Origin: Noviherbaspirillum aerium
GTDB lineage: Bacteria; Pseudomonadota; Gammaproteobacteria; Burkholderiales; Burkholderiaceae_D
Assembly: GCF_008929045.1 (NCBI RefSeq)
Contig: NZ_VFAH01000004.1
Location: forward strand, 248,001-312,000
DNA length: 64,000 bases
Direction of reading: 5' to 3'
Under the pieces are notes generated by a model. The model did not search any database. It was not told where the DNA came from and saw nothing but the letters and a program-made list of their open reading frames with translations. Positions 19,570-28,278 of the stretch are shown here, piece by piece. The stretch's first letter is position 1, and each line of letters starts with the position of its first letter. The position numbers and the translations under genes are program-made.

Positions 19570-19832
19570 CCTCCGTTATCTGGATCGCCGCGGCCGCCTT
19601 CGGCCTTGCCCTGCTGCTCAACCTGTATCGCCTGATCGCCGGGCCGACGGTGCCCGACCGCATCATCGCGCTCGATACCGCCTACATCAATTCCATCGCG
19701 CTTCTCGTGCTTTACGGCATCCATGAAGAGACCACGCTGTACTTCGAGGTGGCTTTGCTGATTGCCGTGTTCGGGTTTGTCAGTACCGCCATGCTGGCAA
19801 AGTACCTGCTTCGCGGCGACATCATCGAATAA
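19563..19832 (+). CDS. phaF: Pha/Mrp antiporter subunit F
   Basis: The 89-residue protein has three membrane helices. YRLIAGPTVPDRIIALDT is the MrpF signature and LYFEVALLIAVFGFVST the last helix. It overlaps the end of phaE by 7 bp and is followed 11 bp later by phaG. It acts as a small structural subunit of the membrane antiporter. Confidence 0.95.
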   Translation: MLTSVIWIAAAAFGLALLLNLYRLIAGPTVPDRIIALDTAYINSIALLVLYGIHEETTLYFEVALLIAVFGFVSTAMLAKYLLRGDIIE

Positions 19833-19843
19833 GCGGAGGAAGA

Positions 19844-20185
19844 ATGTCTTTTGTCATTGAATTGGTGGTGTCGGCGTTCCTGCTGCTTGGCGCGGCTTTC
19901 GCCCTGATCGGCTCATGGGGGCTGGTGAAGCTGCCCGATTTCTACACGCGCCTGCACGGGCCGTCCAAGGCATCCACGCTTGGAGTCGGCGGCATCCTGA
20001 TGGCTTCCATCATTTACTTCGCGGCACGCGGCATGCCGGGATTGCATGAGCTGCTTATCACCCTGTTCCTGTTCATCAGTACGCCCGTCAGCGCCTACCT
20101 GCTGGCCAGGGCTGCATTGCACCTGAAGTTGAAGTCAATTGGAAAGATGCCGCCGGGGCAAGACAATACCCTGCCTCGAAAATAG
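19844..20185 (+). CDS. phaG: Pha/Mrp antiporter subunit G
   Basis: The 113-residue protein has three membrane helices. FALIGSWGLVKLPDFYTRLHGPSKASTLG contains the MrpG signature (KLPDFYTRLHGPSKA). It has AAGCGGAGGAAG upstream and is the last gene of the operon, giving the complete set AB, C, D, E, F, G. The system exports Na+ and/or K+ in exchange for protons and supports pH and salt tolerance. Confidence 0.95.
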   Translation: MSFVIELVVSAFLLLGAAFALIGSWGLVKLPDFYTRLHGPSKASTLGVGGILMASIIYFAARGMPGLHELLITLFLFISTPVSAYLLARAALHLKLKSIGKMPPGQDNTLPRK

Positions 20186-20208
20186 ACGCCGGGGCCGGTT
20201 CCCGGCGT
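20186..20208. terminator. Hairpin after the pha operon
   Basis: A perfect 8-bp stem, ACGCCGGG/CCCGGCGT with a 7-base loop, begins one base after the phaG stop. There is no T run, so it may only stall transcription or protect the 3' end. Confidence 0.4.
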
Positions 20209-20286
20209 GCACGGCACCGCATTGCATCTTGAAAGCTTAAGTAAACGTAGACGGTTCATCAATCACAAGGCATAAGGGAGCGCTCC

Positions 20287-21351
20287 GTGATACTCGGCTT
20301 CATCGCAGGTCTGGTTGCACTCGTTGCGGGTGCCGAACTACTCGTGCGCGGCGCATCGAAGCTGGCGCTCTCCGCCGGCATTTCCCCTCTGGTTGTCGGC
20401 CTGACGGTGGTTGCATTCGGCACCAGCGCACCCGAGGTGGCGGTGGCAGTCGGCGCGGTGCTTGAAGGCAAGAACGATATTGCAATCGGCAATGTCGTGG
20501 GAAGCAATATCTTCAATGTCCTTTTCATACTCGGTCTTTCCGCGGTCATTACGCCACTTTTTGTCAATCGCCAGGTCATTCGCCAGGAAGTGCCGATCAT
20601 GGCCGGCGCGTCCCTGCTGCTGCTGGTGTTGAGCCTGGACAGGAATCTCGGCCTGCTGGATTGCGCACTGCTGATTCTGCTGCTGGCTGCCTACACGGTG
20701 TTCCTGGTGGTGCAGTCCAGACAGGAAGAGAACGGAGCATCCGATGAATACAGAAACCTTGCGCAAGACACGAGCCGATGGGATGCGCGCTGGCCGGTCC
20801 AGATGCTGCTGATGGGAGCCGGCCTCGGGCTGCTGGTGCTTGGCTCGCGATGGCTGGTGACGGCTTCGGTATCCTTTGCGCAAGCGCTCGGGGTCAGCGA
20901 CCTCGTCATTGGACTGACCATTGTCGCCGCGGGAACATCGATGCCGGAAGTCGCCACGTCGCTCCTGGCATCGATGCGCGGGGAGCGTGAGATTGCGATC
21001 GGCAATGCCATCGGCAGCACCACGTTCAATATCCTGGGGTGCGTCGGCATCTCGGGCCTTGTATCGGCGGGCGGCCTCGCCATTGCGCCTTCCGTGCTCA
21101 AGTTCGATATCTGGGTCATGCTTGCCTCGGCATTTGCCTGCCTGCCGGTCTTCCTGAGCGGTCGAAAGATCGCCCGATGGGAGGGCGCGATCTTTCTCGC
21201 TTATTACATCGCTTATACGAGCTACCTGATACTCGCGGCGCAGAATCACCGCGCACTGCCGGCGTTCAGCAATATCATGCTGTCGTACATCCTGCCGATG
21301 ACGGTGGTGACTTTCGTGGTCATAATCCTGAAACCCGCCGACCGTCGCTGA
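20287..21351 (+). CDS. Sodium/calcium exchanger family protein (CaCA, YrbG-like)
   Basis: The 354-residue inner-membrane protein has about ten helices and the two alpha repeats that define the family: GTSAPEVAVAVGAVLEGKND...IAIGNVVGSNIFN in the first half and GTSMPEVATSLLASMRGERE...IAIGNAIGSTTFN in the second. It should exchange Ca2+ (or a related cation) for Na+ or H+. GTG is the start codon with AAGGGAG eight bases upstream. It lies 100 bp after phaG and may extend the cation-homeostasis theme. Confidence 0.92.
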   Translation: MILGFIAGLVALVAGAELLVRGASKLALSAGISPLVVGLTVVAFGTSAPEVAVAVGAVLEGKNDIAIGNVVGSNIFNVLFILGLSAVITPLFVNRQVIRQEVPIMAGASLLLLVLSLDRNLGLLDCALLILLLAAYTVFLVVQSRQEENGASDEYRNLAQDTSRWDARWPVQMLLMGAGLGLLVLGSRWLVTASVSFAQALGVSDLVIGLTIVAAGTSMPEVATSLLASMRGEREIAIGNAIGSTTFNILGCVGISGLVSAGGLAIAPSVLKFDIWVMLASAFACLPVFLSGRKIARWEGAIFLAYYIAYTSYLILAAQNHRALPAFSNIMLSYILPMTVVTFVVIILKPADRR

Positions 21352-21390
21352 TCGCACGCCGTCGACGCGCTCCGCTATGCAGCGCAACGA

Positions 21391-21423
21391 CTTAAGGCAG
21401 CATTAAGGCTGGAAGCCTAGACT
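21391..21423 (+). promoter_or_regulatory. PmrA/QseB-type box with -10, ahead of kdgK
   Basis: CTTAAG-GCAGC-ATTAAG (21391-21407), then 10 bp, then TAGACT (21418-21423). The predicted transcript starts near 21430, about 44 bp before the kdgK ATG. It shares the 33-bp architecture of the other boxes in the window, though its second half-site begins with A. Confidence 0.6.
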
Positions 21424-21473
21424 TCGGACAAGGCACTTCTGCGACGCGCCCGCAAACAAACGAAGGCAACGAC

Positions 21474-22388
21474 ATGAAACATGGATGGTTCATCGGCGAA
21501 TGCATGCTGGAACTGCGCCCTGCATCGGCCAGCACGCTTGCGCAGGCATTTGCCGGCGATGTCTACAACACAGCTGTCTACTTCCATCGGCTTGCGCCTT
21601 CCTATCCATGCGCGTTCGTTTCCTGCATTGGCACCGATCTCCTGAGCAACGCCCTGCTTGAAGACACAGCCGGCCACGGACTCGATGTCACCCGGGTGAT
21701 GCGTATTCCAGACCGCCAGCCGGGCTTGTACTGGATCAACACCGATGCGTCCGGCGAGCGCACCTTTCTCTATTGGCGGAGTCAGTCGGCGGCTCGGGAA
21801 ATGCTTGACGCAGCGCATTCTTCCGCGCTTCTCCGTGACGCCGCCGTGTGCGGCCTGCTCTACTTTTCCGGCATCACTCTTGCCATACTGGATAAGGACC
21901 GCAGACAGCGCCTGCTCCAGCTGGCGGAGGTCGTGCGCGGCGCGGGTGGCATGGTGGCCTTCGATTCGAACTATCGCGCTTCGCTCTGGGAAGACCGCGA
22001 CACGGCCCTGCAATGGACGCTGGCAGCAGCCCGCCTTGCCTCGCATCTGCTCGTCACGGACGATGACGAGGCGGCGCTGAATGGCGACTCCGATGCCCGG
22101 CATACCCTGGCGCGCTCGCTCGCCCTCGGCCCCGGTGAAGTGGTCGTCAAGATGGGCGCGCAGGGTTGCCTGGTCCAGTCCAAGGCGATGAGCGCTCCAG
22201 TTCCCGTTGCTGCCGCAAAGGCCAGCGTGGTTGATACCACGGCAGCAGGCGATTCCTTCAACGGCGCCTATCTTGCCGAACGGATCGGCGGTGCAGGACC
22301 GGTGGAAGCCGCTTATGCGGCAGGACTGCTCGCCGCGAGGGTAGTCGGCTTTGCCGGCGCCATCATCGACGCCGGAAACATGCCTTGA
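21474..22388 (+). CDS. kdgK: PfkB-family sugar kinase, 2-keto-3-deoxygluconokinase-like
   Basis: The 304-residue ribokinase-fold kinase resembles E. coli KdgK along the whole N-terminal half (FIGECMLEL, DVYNTAVYFHR, GLYWINTDASGERTFLYWR). The C-terminal PfkB motif DTTAAGDSFNGAYL holds the catalytic Asp and anion hole. KdgK phosphorylates 2-keto-3-deoxygluconate for the Entner-Doudoroff route. A response-regulator-type box lies directly upstream. The next gene is a universal stress protein 64 bp away, perhaps cotranscribed. Confidence 0.88.
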   Translation: MKHGWFIGECMLELRPASASTLAQAFAGDVYNTAVYFHRLAPSYPCAFVSCIGTDLLSNALLEDTAGHGLDVTRVMRIPDRQPGLYWINTDASGERTFLYWRSQSAAREMLDAAHSSALLRDAAVCGLLYFSGITLAILDKDRRQRLLQLAEVVRGAGGMVAFDSNYRASLWEDRDTALQWTLAAARLASHLLVTDDDEAALNGDSDARHTLARSLALGPGEVVVKMGAQGCLVQSKAMSAPVPVAAAKASVVDTTAAGDSFNGAYLAERIGGAGPVEAAYAAGLLAARVVGFAGAIIDAGNMP

Positions 22389-22452
22389 AAGACACTGGCG
22401 TCAACCGTAGACGCGCCTGACAGGAAAACACTTTTGCAAAGGAGAGTCCAGT

Positions 22453-22875
22453 ATGCGTACCTTGCTCGTGCCTTTTGACGGATCGGAAAGCGCCATGCAC
22501 GCGCTTCAATACGCCATGACGCTGGTGCAGGAGAAGTTCGCCACGGAACTTGAGTTATTGCATGTGGGCGATCCGATGCCGATCGGCACTCACGGGACCA
22601 TGACCCATGACGAGATACAGCAGCGTGAAGCCGACGAGTCCGGGCGCGTCCTTCATCCCGCTCGCAAGATCCTCGATGAAGCAAAGCTTGCATATCAAGT
22701 CCGTTCCCGGGTCGGATCGGCAGCGAATGAAATCGCAAGACATGCCAGAGAAAGCAAATGCGACGGCATCGTGATGGGTACGCGCGGAATGGGGGCCATT
22801 GCCAATGCGATGATGGGATCGGTGGCGACACGCGTAGTCAGTCTGGTCGATGTTCCGGTCACCTTGGTCAAATGA
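22453..22875 (+). CDS. Universal stress protein, UspA family
   Basis: The 140-residue single Usp domain begins MRTLLVPFDGSESAMHALQYA and ends with the ATP-binding motif GTRGMGAIANAMMGSVATRV, so it is the nucleotide-binding type. A GGAGAG sits nine bases before the ATG. Family members protect cells during starvation, oxidative or osmotic stress. Placement right behind kdgK and its stress-type box fits coregulation, which is inference. Confidence 0.92.
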   Translation: MRTLLVPFDGSESAMHALQYAMTLVQEKFATELELLHVGDPMPIGTHGTMTHDEIQQREADESGRVLHPARKILDEAKLAYQVRSRVGSAANEIARHARESKCDGIVMGTRGMGAIANAMMGSVATRVVSLVDVPVTLVK

Positions 22876-22970
22876 CAGTGTGACAGTGCTCGGCATACCT
22901 CCGACCGCGTGCGCTGCCGCTCCTCAACGCAAGGCGACTCGGAACCGCTTGCGGCGCTTGTCAGTCCCGG

Positions 22971-23134
22971 CCTAGAGCGGATTGCAGGTGGGTGTATGAA
23001 AGAATCGGTTTGCCCTGGGTGCAGGGCAAGGCGGGAGGAGCGCCGTGTGGCGGGCCACACCAGCGACGAACAACGCGGCCATGTGCCCAGGGCAAGGCGT
23101 GGCGACCGACCATTCACCTGCAACCCGCTTTAGG
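22971..23134. repeat. 164-bp palindromic intergenic element with 20-bp inverted ends
   Basis: The outer 20-bp arms (22971-22990 and 23115-23134) match inverted at 18 of 20 positions. Nested inside are TTGCCCTGGG/CCCAGGGCAA (23010-23019 and 23086-23095) and GTGTGGC/GCCACAC (23045-23051 and 23054-23060). It fills the gap between the stress protein and the SDR gene. There is no open frame of note. It looks like a MITE- or REP-like structured element. Confidence 0.7.
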
Positions 23135-23140
23135 AAAGGC

Positions 23141-23178
23141 AATTGTTCCGGCAACGTCAGTGCGGTCAAACCGGAAGC
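23141..23178 (+). repeat. Dispersed intergenic repeat, copy 1
   Basis: A 38-bp segment containing TGTTCCGGCA and GTCAAACCG matches 36438-36475 at 30 of 38 positions. It directly follows the palindromic element and precedes the SDR gene start. Confidence 0.6.
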
Positions 23179-23207
23179 GCTCCGGTCGCAACCTCAGGAG
23201 AGAAGGA

Positions 23208-23972
23208 ATGAAGCTTGAAGGCAAAGTCGCTCTGGTTACCGGCGCCGCCCAGGGTATTGGCAAGGCGATCGCCCTCCGCCTCGCCCGCGAAGGCGCGGAT
23301 ATCGTGGTGCATGCATTGCCCGGCGACCCTCTGGCCGACCAGACGCTCGAAGAGGTGACGGCCATGGGCCGCCGCGGCTGCATATCGTATGGAGACATCA
23401 GCAAGGTCGATGACGACTATCGCGCGATCGAGGAAGGCGTAAGCCAGCTGGGCCATATCGACCTGCTGGTCAACAACGCCGGCATCGAGATCAAGGCCGG
23501 GCTCGAAGAGACCACCGAGGAAGCCTATCAACGCGTGCTTAACGTCAATCTTAAAGGCGCCTTCTTCACGATCCAGGCTTTCGTCAAATATCTGCGGGCC
23601 GCAGGCAGAACGGGCAAGATCGTCAACATCAGCTCGGTCCATGAGGAGCTGCCTTTTCCGGGCTTTACAAGCTATTGCATGAGCAAGGGCGGGATGAAGA
23701 TGATGACCCGCAACCTCGCGGTGGAGCTTGGACCGCTCGGCATCACGGTCAACAACGTGGCGCCGGGAGCCATCCGCACGCCCATGAACGCCGCCCTGCT
23801 CGCCAATCAGGCCAAGGTTGAGGCCTTGATCGGCAACATTCCGCTGAAGCGGATGGGCAAGCCGGAAGACGTTGCCGGCGTTGTCGCCTTCCTTTGCTCG
23901 CCGGAAGCCGATTACGTTACGGGATCGACCATGTATGTCGATGGCGGGCTGCTGTGGAATTATGCCGAGTAG
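23208..23972 (+). CDS. Short-chain dehydrogenase/reductase, glucose 1-dehydrogenase-like
   Basis: The 254-residue classical SDR has the cofactor motif TGAAQGIG (11-18), NNAG (89-92), catalytic Ser142/143 and Tyr156-x3-Lys160 in SYCMSKGG, and the C-terminal YVTGSTMYVDGG. It resembles glucose 1-dehydrogenases, but SDR substrate cannot be read from sequence. The ATG at 23208 has AGGAGAGAAGG just upstream; the longer frame from 22992 runs through the repeat element. A trehalase follows 72 bp later, so a sugar role is plausible. Confidence 0.9.
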   Translation: MKLEGKVALVTGAAQGIGKAIALRLAREGADIVVHALPGDPLADQTLEEVTAMGRRGCISYGDISKVDDDYRAIEEGVSQLGHIDLLVNNAGIEIKAGLEETTEEAYQRVLNVNLKGAFFTIQAFVKYLRAAGRTGKIVNISSVHEELPFPGFTSYCMSKGGMKMMTRNLAVELGPLGITVNNVAPGAIRTPMNAALLANQAKVEALIGNIPLKRMGKPEDVAGVVAFLCSPEADYVTGSTMYVDGGLLWNYAE

Positions 23973-24044
23973 CTGCCGCAGTACTCACCAGCACGAAAAC
24001 CGGCTGTCAATCGCAGGAAGCCGGACCGAACTCAAGGAGAACGC

Positions 24045-25724
24045 ATGCGTGTTTCAGTGCGCAAGACGGAAATCGCATCGCCGCGGGCCGCGGGCGTGGG
24101 CGTGGGCGCGGATCCGTACATTGCCTCGCTCAGGAAAGTTGCGCGCATCTCGCCTGCGGATACCCTGACACCATCCGAACGGTACGAGGAGTTATTCGTC
24201 GCCGTACAGTCGCAACGCATTTTCGACGACAGCAAATGCTTCGTCGATTGCGTACCGCTTCAATCCAGCCCGACGCATATCGTTGAGGATTTCAGACAAG
24301 AGAAAAATCTTCCAGGCTTCAATCTTGAACGTTTTGTCCGGGCCCATTTTTCCATTCCCGTCCCGCCCGTCTCCGCTTATGTTTCCGATGCCAGCCGGAC
24401 GCTGCGCGCGCACATTGACAGCTTGTGGCCGGTGCTGACGCGCAAGCCGCGCGAGCATCCAGCCCACGCATCCTTGCTGCCCCTTCCCTACCCTTATGTA
24501 GTACCGGGCGGGCGCTTCACCGAGCTGTACTATTGGGATTCCTACTTCACGATGCTCGGCCTGGCAGCAAGCGGGCGCCATGGTCTCTTGCGCAACATGG
24601 CCGACAACTTTGCTTATCTGATCGATGCCTATGGCCATATCCCGAACGGCAACCGGACTTATTATCTGAGCCGTTCACAGCCGCCGGTCTTTGCGCTGAT
24701 GGTGGAATTGTTCGAAAGCGTCGGCATCCGGCCGGCGACGAATTACCTGCCGCAGCTGCTCAAGGAATATGCATACTGGATGGATGGCGTCGAGGAGCTG
24801 CGCCCGGGCGAAGTCCACCGGCATGTCGTGCGCATGCCCGATGGCGAACTCCTGAACCGCTACTGGGATGACCGCGACAGTCCGCGCGACGAGTCTTACC
24901 TTGAAGACATCATGACCGCACGCGCCGGGTCGCGGCCCGTACATGCGGTTTACCGCGACCTGAGAGCCGCCGCGGAATCTGGCTGGGATTTCAGCTCACG
25001 CTGGCTCGATGGCGCCGGCGGGCTCGCAAGCATCAGGACCACTGCAATCCTCCCGGTCGATCTCAACTGCCTGCTATACAAGCTTGAACTGAAGATCGGC
25101 GAACTCAGCCGCCTGACTGGCGATGTCGCCTCATCGGCCATTTTCTTAAAGAAGGCCAGCGACAGGCAGGCTGCTGTCTTCCGCTACATGTGGGACGAGC
25201 AGCAAGGCGCGTTCTTCGACTATGACTGGCAGCGTGACCGGATGCGGCCCAATCTCACCGCAGCCTGCGCGGCGCCGCTGTATGTCGGTCTCGCCACCTT
25301 CGAACAGGCGGCCCGCTTGACGGCCACCATCTCGGCGCGCCTGCTCAAGCCTGGCGGTCTGGCAACGACGGAAGTCATCAGCAGCGAGCAATGGGACCGG
25401 CCGAACGGCTGGGCGCCCTTGCAATGGATGGCCATACGCGGCCTCACCGATTACGGCCAGCACGTCCTTGCCGACGATATCGCATGCCGCTGGCTGTCGA
25501 TCGTCGGCCGGTATTATCAGCGTGAACACAAGCTCATCGAAAAATATGCGCTCAGCGAGATTGCCCCGGAAGCCGGGGCCGGAGGCGGCGGAGAGTATCC
25601 GCTGCAGGACGGCTTTGGGTGGACCAACGGCGTCACCCGGATTCTGATGGCGCAGTTTCCGAAACACCATGCCTGCAGGCCGCGAAAGGATACCGGTGCA
25701 GTCCTCCGGCTAACGCCGCAATGA
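24045..25724 (+). CDS. treF: Trehalase, glycoside hydrolase family 37
   Basis: The 559-residue enzyme hydrolyses trehalose to two glucose. Signature 1 is PGGRFTELYYWDSY (154-167) and signature 2 QWDRPNGWAPLQ (449-460). By comparison with E. coli trehalase the catalytic acid is Asp315 in ESGWDFSSRW and the base Glu517 in GGGGEYPLQDGFGW. No signal peptide is seen, so a cytoplasmic TreF-type enzyme is likely. The window also encodes trehalose synthesis (otsA, otsB at 48-51 kb), so pool size can be tuned both ways. Confidence 0.94.
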   Translation: MRVSVRKTEIASPRAAGVGVGADPYIASLRKVARISPADTLTPSERYEELFVAVQSQRIFDDSKCFVDCVPLQSSPTHIVEDFRQEKNLPGFNLERFVRAHFSIPVPPVSAYVSDASRTLRAHIDSLWPVLTRKPREHPAHASLLPLPYPYVVPGGRFTELYYWDSYFTMLGLAASGRHGLLRNMADNFAYLIDAYGHIPNGNRTYYLSRSQPPVFALMVELFESVGIRPATNYLPQLLKEYAYWMDGVEELRPGEVHRHVVRMPDGELLNRYWDDRDSPRDESYLEDIMTARAGSRPVHAVYRDLRAAAESGWDFSSRWLDGAGGLASIRTTAILPVDLNCLLYKLELKIGELSRLTGDVASSAIFLKKASDRQAAVFRYMWDEQQGAFFDYDWQRDRMRPNLTAACAAPLYVGLATFEQAARLTATISARLLKPGGLATTEVISSEQWDRPNGWAPLQWMAIRGLTDYGQHVLADDIACRWLSIVGRYYQREHKLIEKYALSEIAPEAGAGGGGEYPLQDGFGWTNGVTRILMAQFPKHHACRPRKDTGAVLRLTPQ

Positions 25725-26061
25725 TTTCTCAGCTCTGGGACGCTTCTCATGACGTCTTCCCCGGCGTAGTCACGCTGGCGAAGCCGCTACACAAATAACT
25801 GCCAAAGCAAACGGCGCGTTCGCGAGCGAAAGAATACGTTGTCTCGCATATTTTCACGTACTTGCATGTCTAACCACTGAGCCGTCATGCCGGCATCGAT
25901 GCGGCAGCCTCGGTCGAAGCCGCTGCGCCGTCTACGCGGGACAAACGCGTCCGGCAGCGCCTGCACGCCGGAATCGAAGCGGAGGATGATCAGGCTTCCG
26001 CCCTGCCGAGGCATGGTCCTTGAGCCCGGATGGACAACCCAAGCATCTTGAATGCAAGCTA
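25725..26061. other. Intergenic stretch, nothing recognised
   Basis: This stretch separates the trehalase and YihY genes. A 94-codon minus frame has no ribosome site or motif. No terminator or box was seen. Confidence 0.45.
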
Positions 26062-26937
26062 ATGCAGACACCTAATAGGCAATCGCCCACTGGCGGGCGC
26101 GCGTTTGCATCCGTGCTCAGACTGGCATTGAAAAAATTTCTCCGGGACGACATGAGTACGTATGCGTCCGCCCTCGCCTATCACATCCTGTTTTCGTTTT
26201 TTCCATTCGCAATCTTCCTCATTGCATTGCTCAGCTTCTTTGAACTTTCAGTCCTGCTGGATTATCTGCAGCAAGCCGCCTGGCAGGTGCTCTCGCCCGG
26301 AGCGATGGAAAGAATACGGTCGGCATTCAACGAGTTGCGCGTGCCGCAAGGGGGATTGTTATCCTTCGGCGTATTGCTTTCCGTGTGGCTGGCGTCACGC
26401 GGAACACGCTCGATGATGAATGCGCTCAACGTCGCCTATGGCTGCAAGACGGTTCGTCCGGGTTGGCGGCACTATGCGGTGTCGTTAGCCTACACGGTGG
26501 GCATTGCCGTATTTCTCGCAGCAGGCCTGGGCATGCTGGTGATCGGACCGGAGGCGGTCGGCTGGATGGCGAGTTTCGTGGGACTTGAGCAATTGATTGT
26601 GGTGATATGGACATGGCTGCGATGGCCGGTCGGCGTGTGTCTGCTGATGGCCGGCGTGGCAGCGGTCTATCACATCGCTCCCGGCGTCGGCCGTCGCTTT
26701 CGCCTGGTTTCGCCCGGCGCGGTGATTTCCGTCATGGTCTGGGTGGCCGCCACAATGGCATTCAAGTTCTACTTGCAGAATTTTGCGAGCTACAGTGCCA
26801 TGTTCGGCAGCATAGGCAGCGGCATTGCGCTGCTGCTTTACCTGCAAATTTCTTCTGCGGTCTTGCTGTTTGGTGCGGAAGTCAATGCCGTATGGGCCAG
26901 AATGGCCGGCGCGGCCAGCGTGGCACAGACAGGCTGA
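26062..26937 (+). CDS. YihY/BrkB family inner-membrane protein
   Basis: The protein has about 291 residues and six or so membrane helices. The N-terminal LRLALKKFLRDDMSTYASALAYHILFSFFPF, with core ALAYHILFSFFPF, is the YihY hallmark, as are RGTRSMMNALN and PGAVISVMVWV near the end. The start is uncertain: the ATG at 26062 is used, and the frame is open to 26020. The function of the family is unsettled; older ribonuclease BN naming is wrong. It is convergent with the DUF421 gene, 3 bp apart. Confidence 0.88.
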   Translation: MQTPNRQSPTGGRAFASVLRLALKKFLRDDMSTYASALAYHILFSFFPFAIFLIALLSFFELSVLLDYLQQAAWQVLSPGAMERIRSAFNELRVPQGGLLSFGVLLSVWLASRGTRSMMNALNVAYGCKTVRPGWRHYAVSLAYTVGIAVFLAAGLGMLVIGPEAVGWMASFVGLEQLIVVIWTWLRWPVGVCLLMAGVAAVYHIAPGVGRRFRLVSPGAVISVMVWVAATMAFKFYLQNFASYSAMFGSIGSGIALLLYLQISSAVLLFGAEVNAVWARMAGAASVAQTG

Positions 26938-26940
26938 TGC

Positions 26941-27459
26941 CTATGACTTGCGTGATCCTTTGACTCCCTCCAGCGCGGACAGATTGCCTGCCTTTTCCTG
27001 GCTGATGACGGAGAGGCTGCCATCCGTTTCCAGAATGACCGCGCTTACCTGATCGAGCGACCCGATCCCGTGCTGCCGGATGGCGGCGCGAATCTCATCC
27101 TCTGTCACGCGCACCGATCTCATGGCATCGCCGAGAAATCCGGAGTCGTTCATCAGCAGCGTCGGCGTTGTTTTCACGATGCCGTTGACCCGCCTCGACC
27201 GCACCGACAGCCACGTGATCACGAATTGCAGAATGACAAGCAGCGCAACCGCCGCCAATCCTTCCGCAAGAGTCACGTTGCGGTTGATCAGAATCGTGGA
27301 TAACGTGGAGCCGAAAGCCACGGTCACCACGAGATCGAAGGAATTCATCTTCGACAGCGTCCTGTTGCCGCTGATGCGCAACAGGAAGACCAGTCCCGCA
27401 TAGGCGAGCGTGCCGATCAGGCCGACTCGCCAGATGTTTTCCCAGTCCTCGAAGAACAT
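26941..27459 (-). CDS. DUF421 (YetF/YcaP-like) membrane protein
   Basis: The 172-residue protein has three N-terminal membrane helices (LAYAGLVFLLRISGNRTLSKMNSFDLVVTVAFGS, with core RISGNRTLSKMNSFD diagnostic) and a C-terminal cytoplasmic domain with VRVTEDEIRAAIRQHGI. The ATG at 27459 has AGGG ahead of it; a GTG six bases upstream is an alternative. Family function is unknown; YetF-type proteins have been linked to sporulation and envelope traits. It stands alone between YihY and mlaC. Confidence 0.9.
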   Translation of the reverse strand: MFFEDWENIWRVGLIGTLAYAGLVFLLRISGNRTLSKMNSFDLVVTVAFGSTLSTILINRNVTLAEGLAAVALLVILQFVITWLSVRSRRVNGIVKTTPTLLMNDSGFLGDAMRSVRVTEDEIRAAIRQHGIGSLDQVSAVILETDGSLSVISQEKAGNLSALEGVKGSRKS

Positions 27460-27554
27460 GAGCACCCTTTTCTCTTCGGATCAAACGTTATCAAGCGGCT
27501 TTGCCGGAATGCAGATCACTGCACCGGCAGGTAATCGCGGGCAAGGGGCGGAAG

Positions 27555-28220
27555 TCAGGACCCGCCCGACGGCGCACCGCCCTTGCCGGAAAGCTTGGCG
27601 TTCTTCGCATCGAGCGTCCTGATCAGGCCATCAATGCCCCCGCTGCCGATTTCATTGGCAAAAGTGCTGCGATAAGATTGAACCAGCCACACGTCGAGTA
27701 CGCTGACATCATAGATTTTCCAGCCCGACGGACCGTCGGCAAGCCGGTAATTCAATTCAATCGGCTCAGCGCCGCCTTTCTGGATCACTTCGGATTGCAC
27801 GATCACTTCGCCGGTGCGCGGATTTCCTCGCAAGGGCTTGACCACGAGTTGCTTGTCCTTGACCTGGGCAATGGCGCCCGAATACACATGCACCAGCAAG
27901 TCGCGGAACTCCTCCGTCAGGCGCTCGCGCTGCTGCGGCGTCGCCTCGCGCCAGTAGCGGCCCACCGCCAGGGAAGTCATCCGTTCGAAGTCGATATGGG
28001 GAAGGACATGCTGCCTTACCAGGGCGAGGACACGCTGCTGGTTGCCGCGCAGGATGGCTTCATCGGTCTTGGCGATATTGATGACCTCTCCGCTGATTCG
28101 ACGCACGAGGGCATCGGGAGCTTCCGCTGCCGATGCTCTGCCGCCGTAACCCAAACCGAGCGTTGCGAGCAGCAAGGCGACAAGCAACTTCCTCGCGGAA
28201 CAAAACATCGTGAATTGCAT
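27555..28220 (-). CDS. mlaC: MlaC/Ttg2D-like periplasmic phospholipid-binding protein
   Basis: The 221-residue protein has a signal peptide (LLVALLLATLGLGYGGRASAAE). The MlaC domain includes RFVL-like VLPHIDFERMTSLAVGRYWREATPQQRERLTEEFRDLL (key piece MTSLAVGRYWR) and GWKIYDVSVLDVWLVQSYRSTF. MlaC carries phospholipids between outer and inner membrane. No other mla gene is nearby, so this is an orphan copy. The ATG at 28220 is preferred, as AAGGA lies at proper distance; 28229 is possible. It is in an envelope-gene cluster. Confidence 0.9.
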   Translation of the reverse strand: MQFTMFCSARKLLVALLLATLGLGYGGRASAAEAPDALVRRISGEVINIAKTDEAILRGNQQRVLALVRQHVLPHIDFERMTSLAVGRYWREATPQQRERLTEEFRDLLVHVYSGAIAQVKDKQLVVKPLRGNPRTGEVIVQSEVIQKGGAEPIELNYRLADGPSGWKIYDVSVLDVWLVQSYRSTFANEIGSGGIDGLIRTLDAKNAKLSGKGGAPSGGS

Positions 28221-28278
28221 GGCGTCCATCCTTTATCTGAGCGGCGCGTCCATCCGCCGAACGACCGCAGCCGCGAAA

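Noticed and set aside
20236-20252. CTTAAG followed by GTAGAC after 5 bp, ahead of the CaCA exchanger
   Set aside because: Only one half-site matches and no -10-like hexamer follows at the fixed distance.
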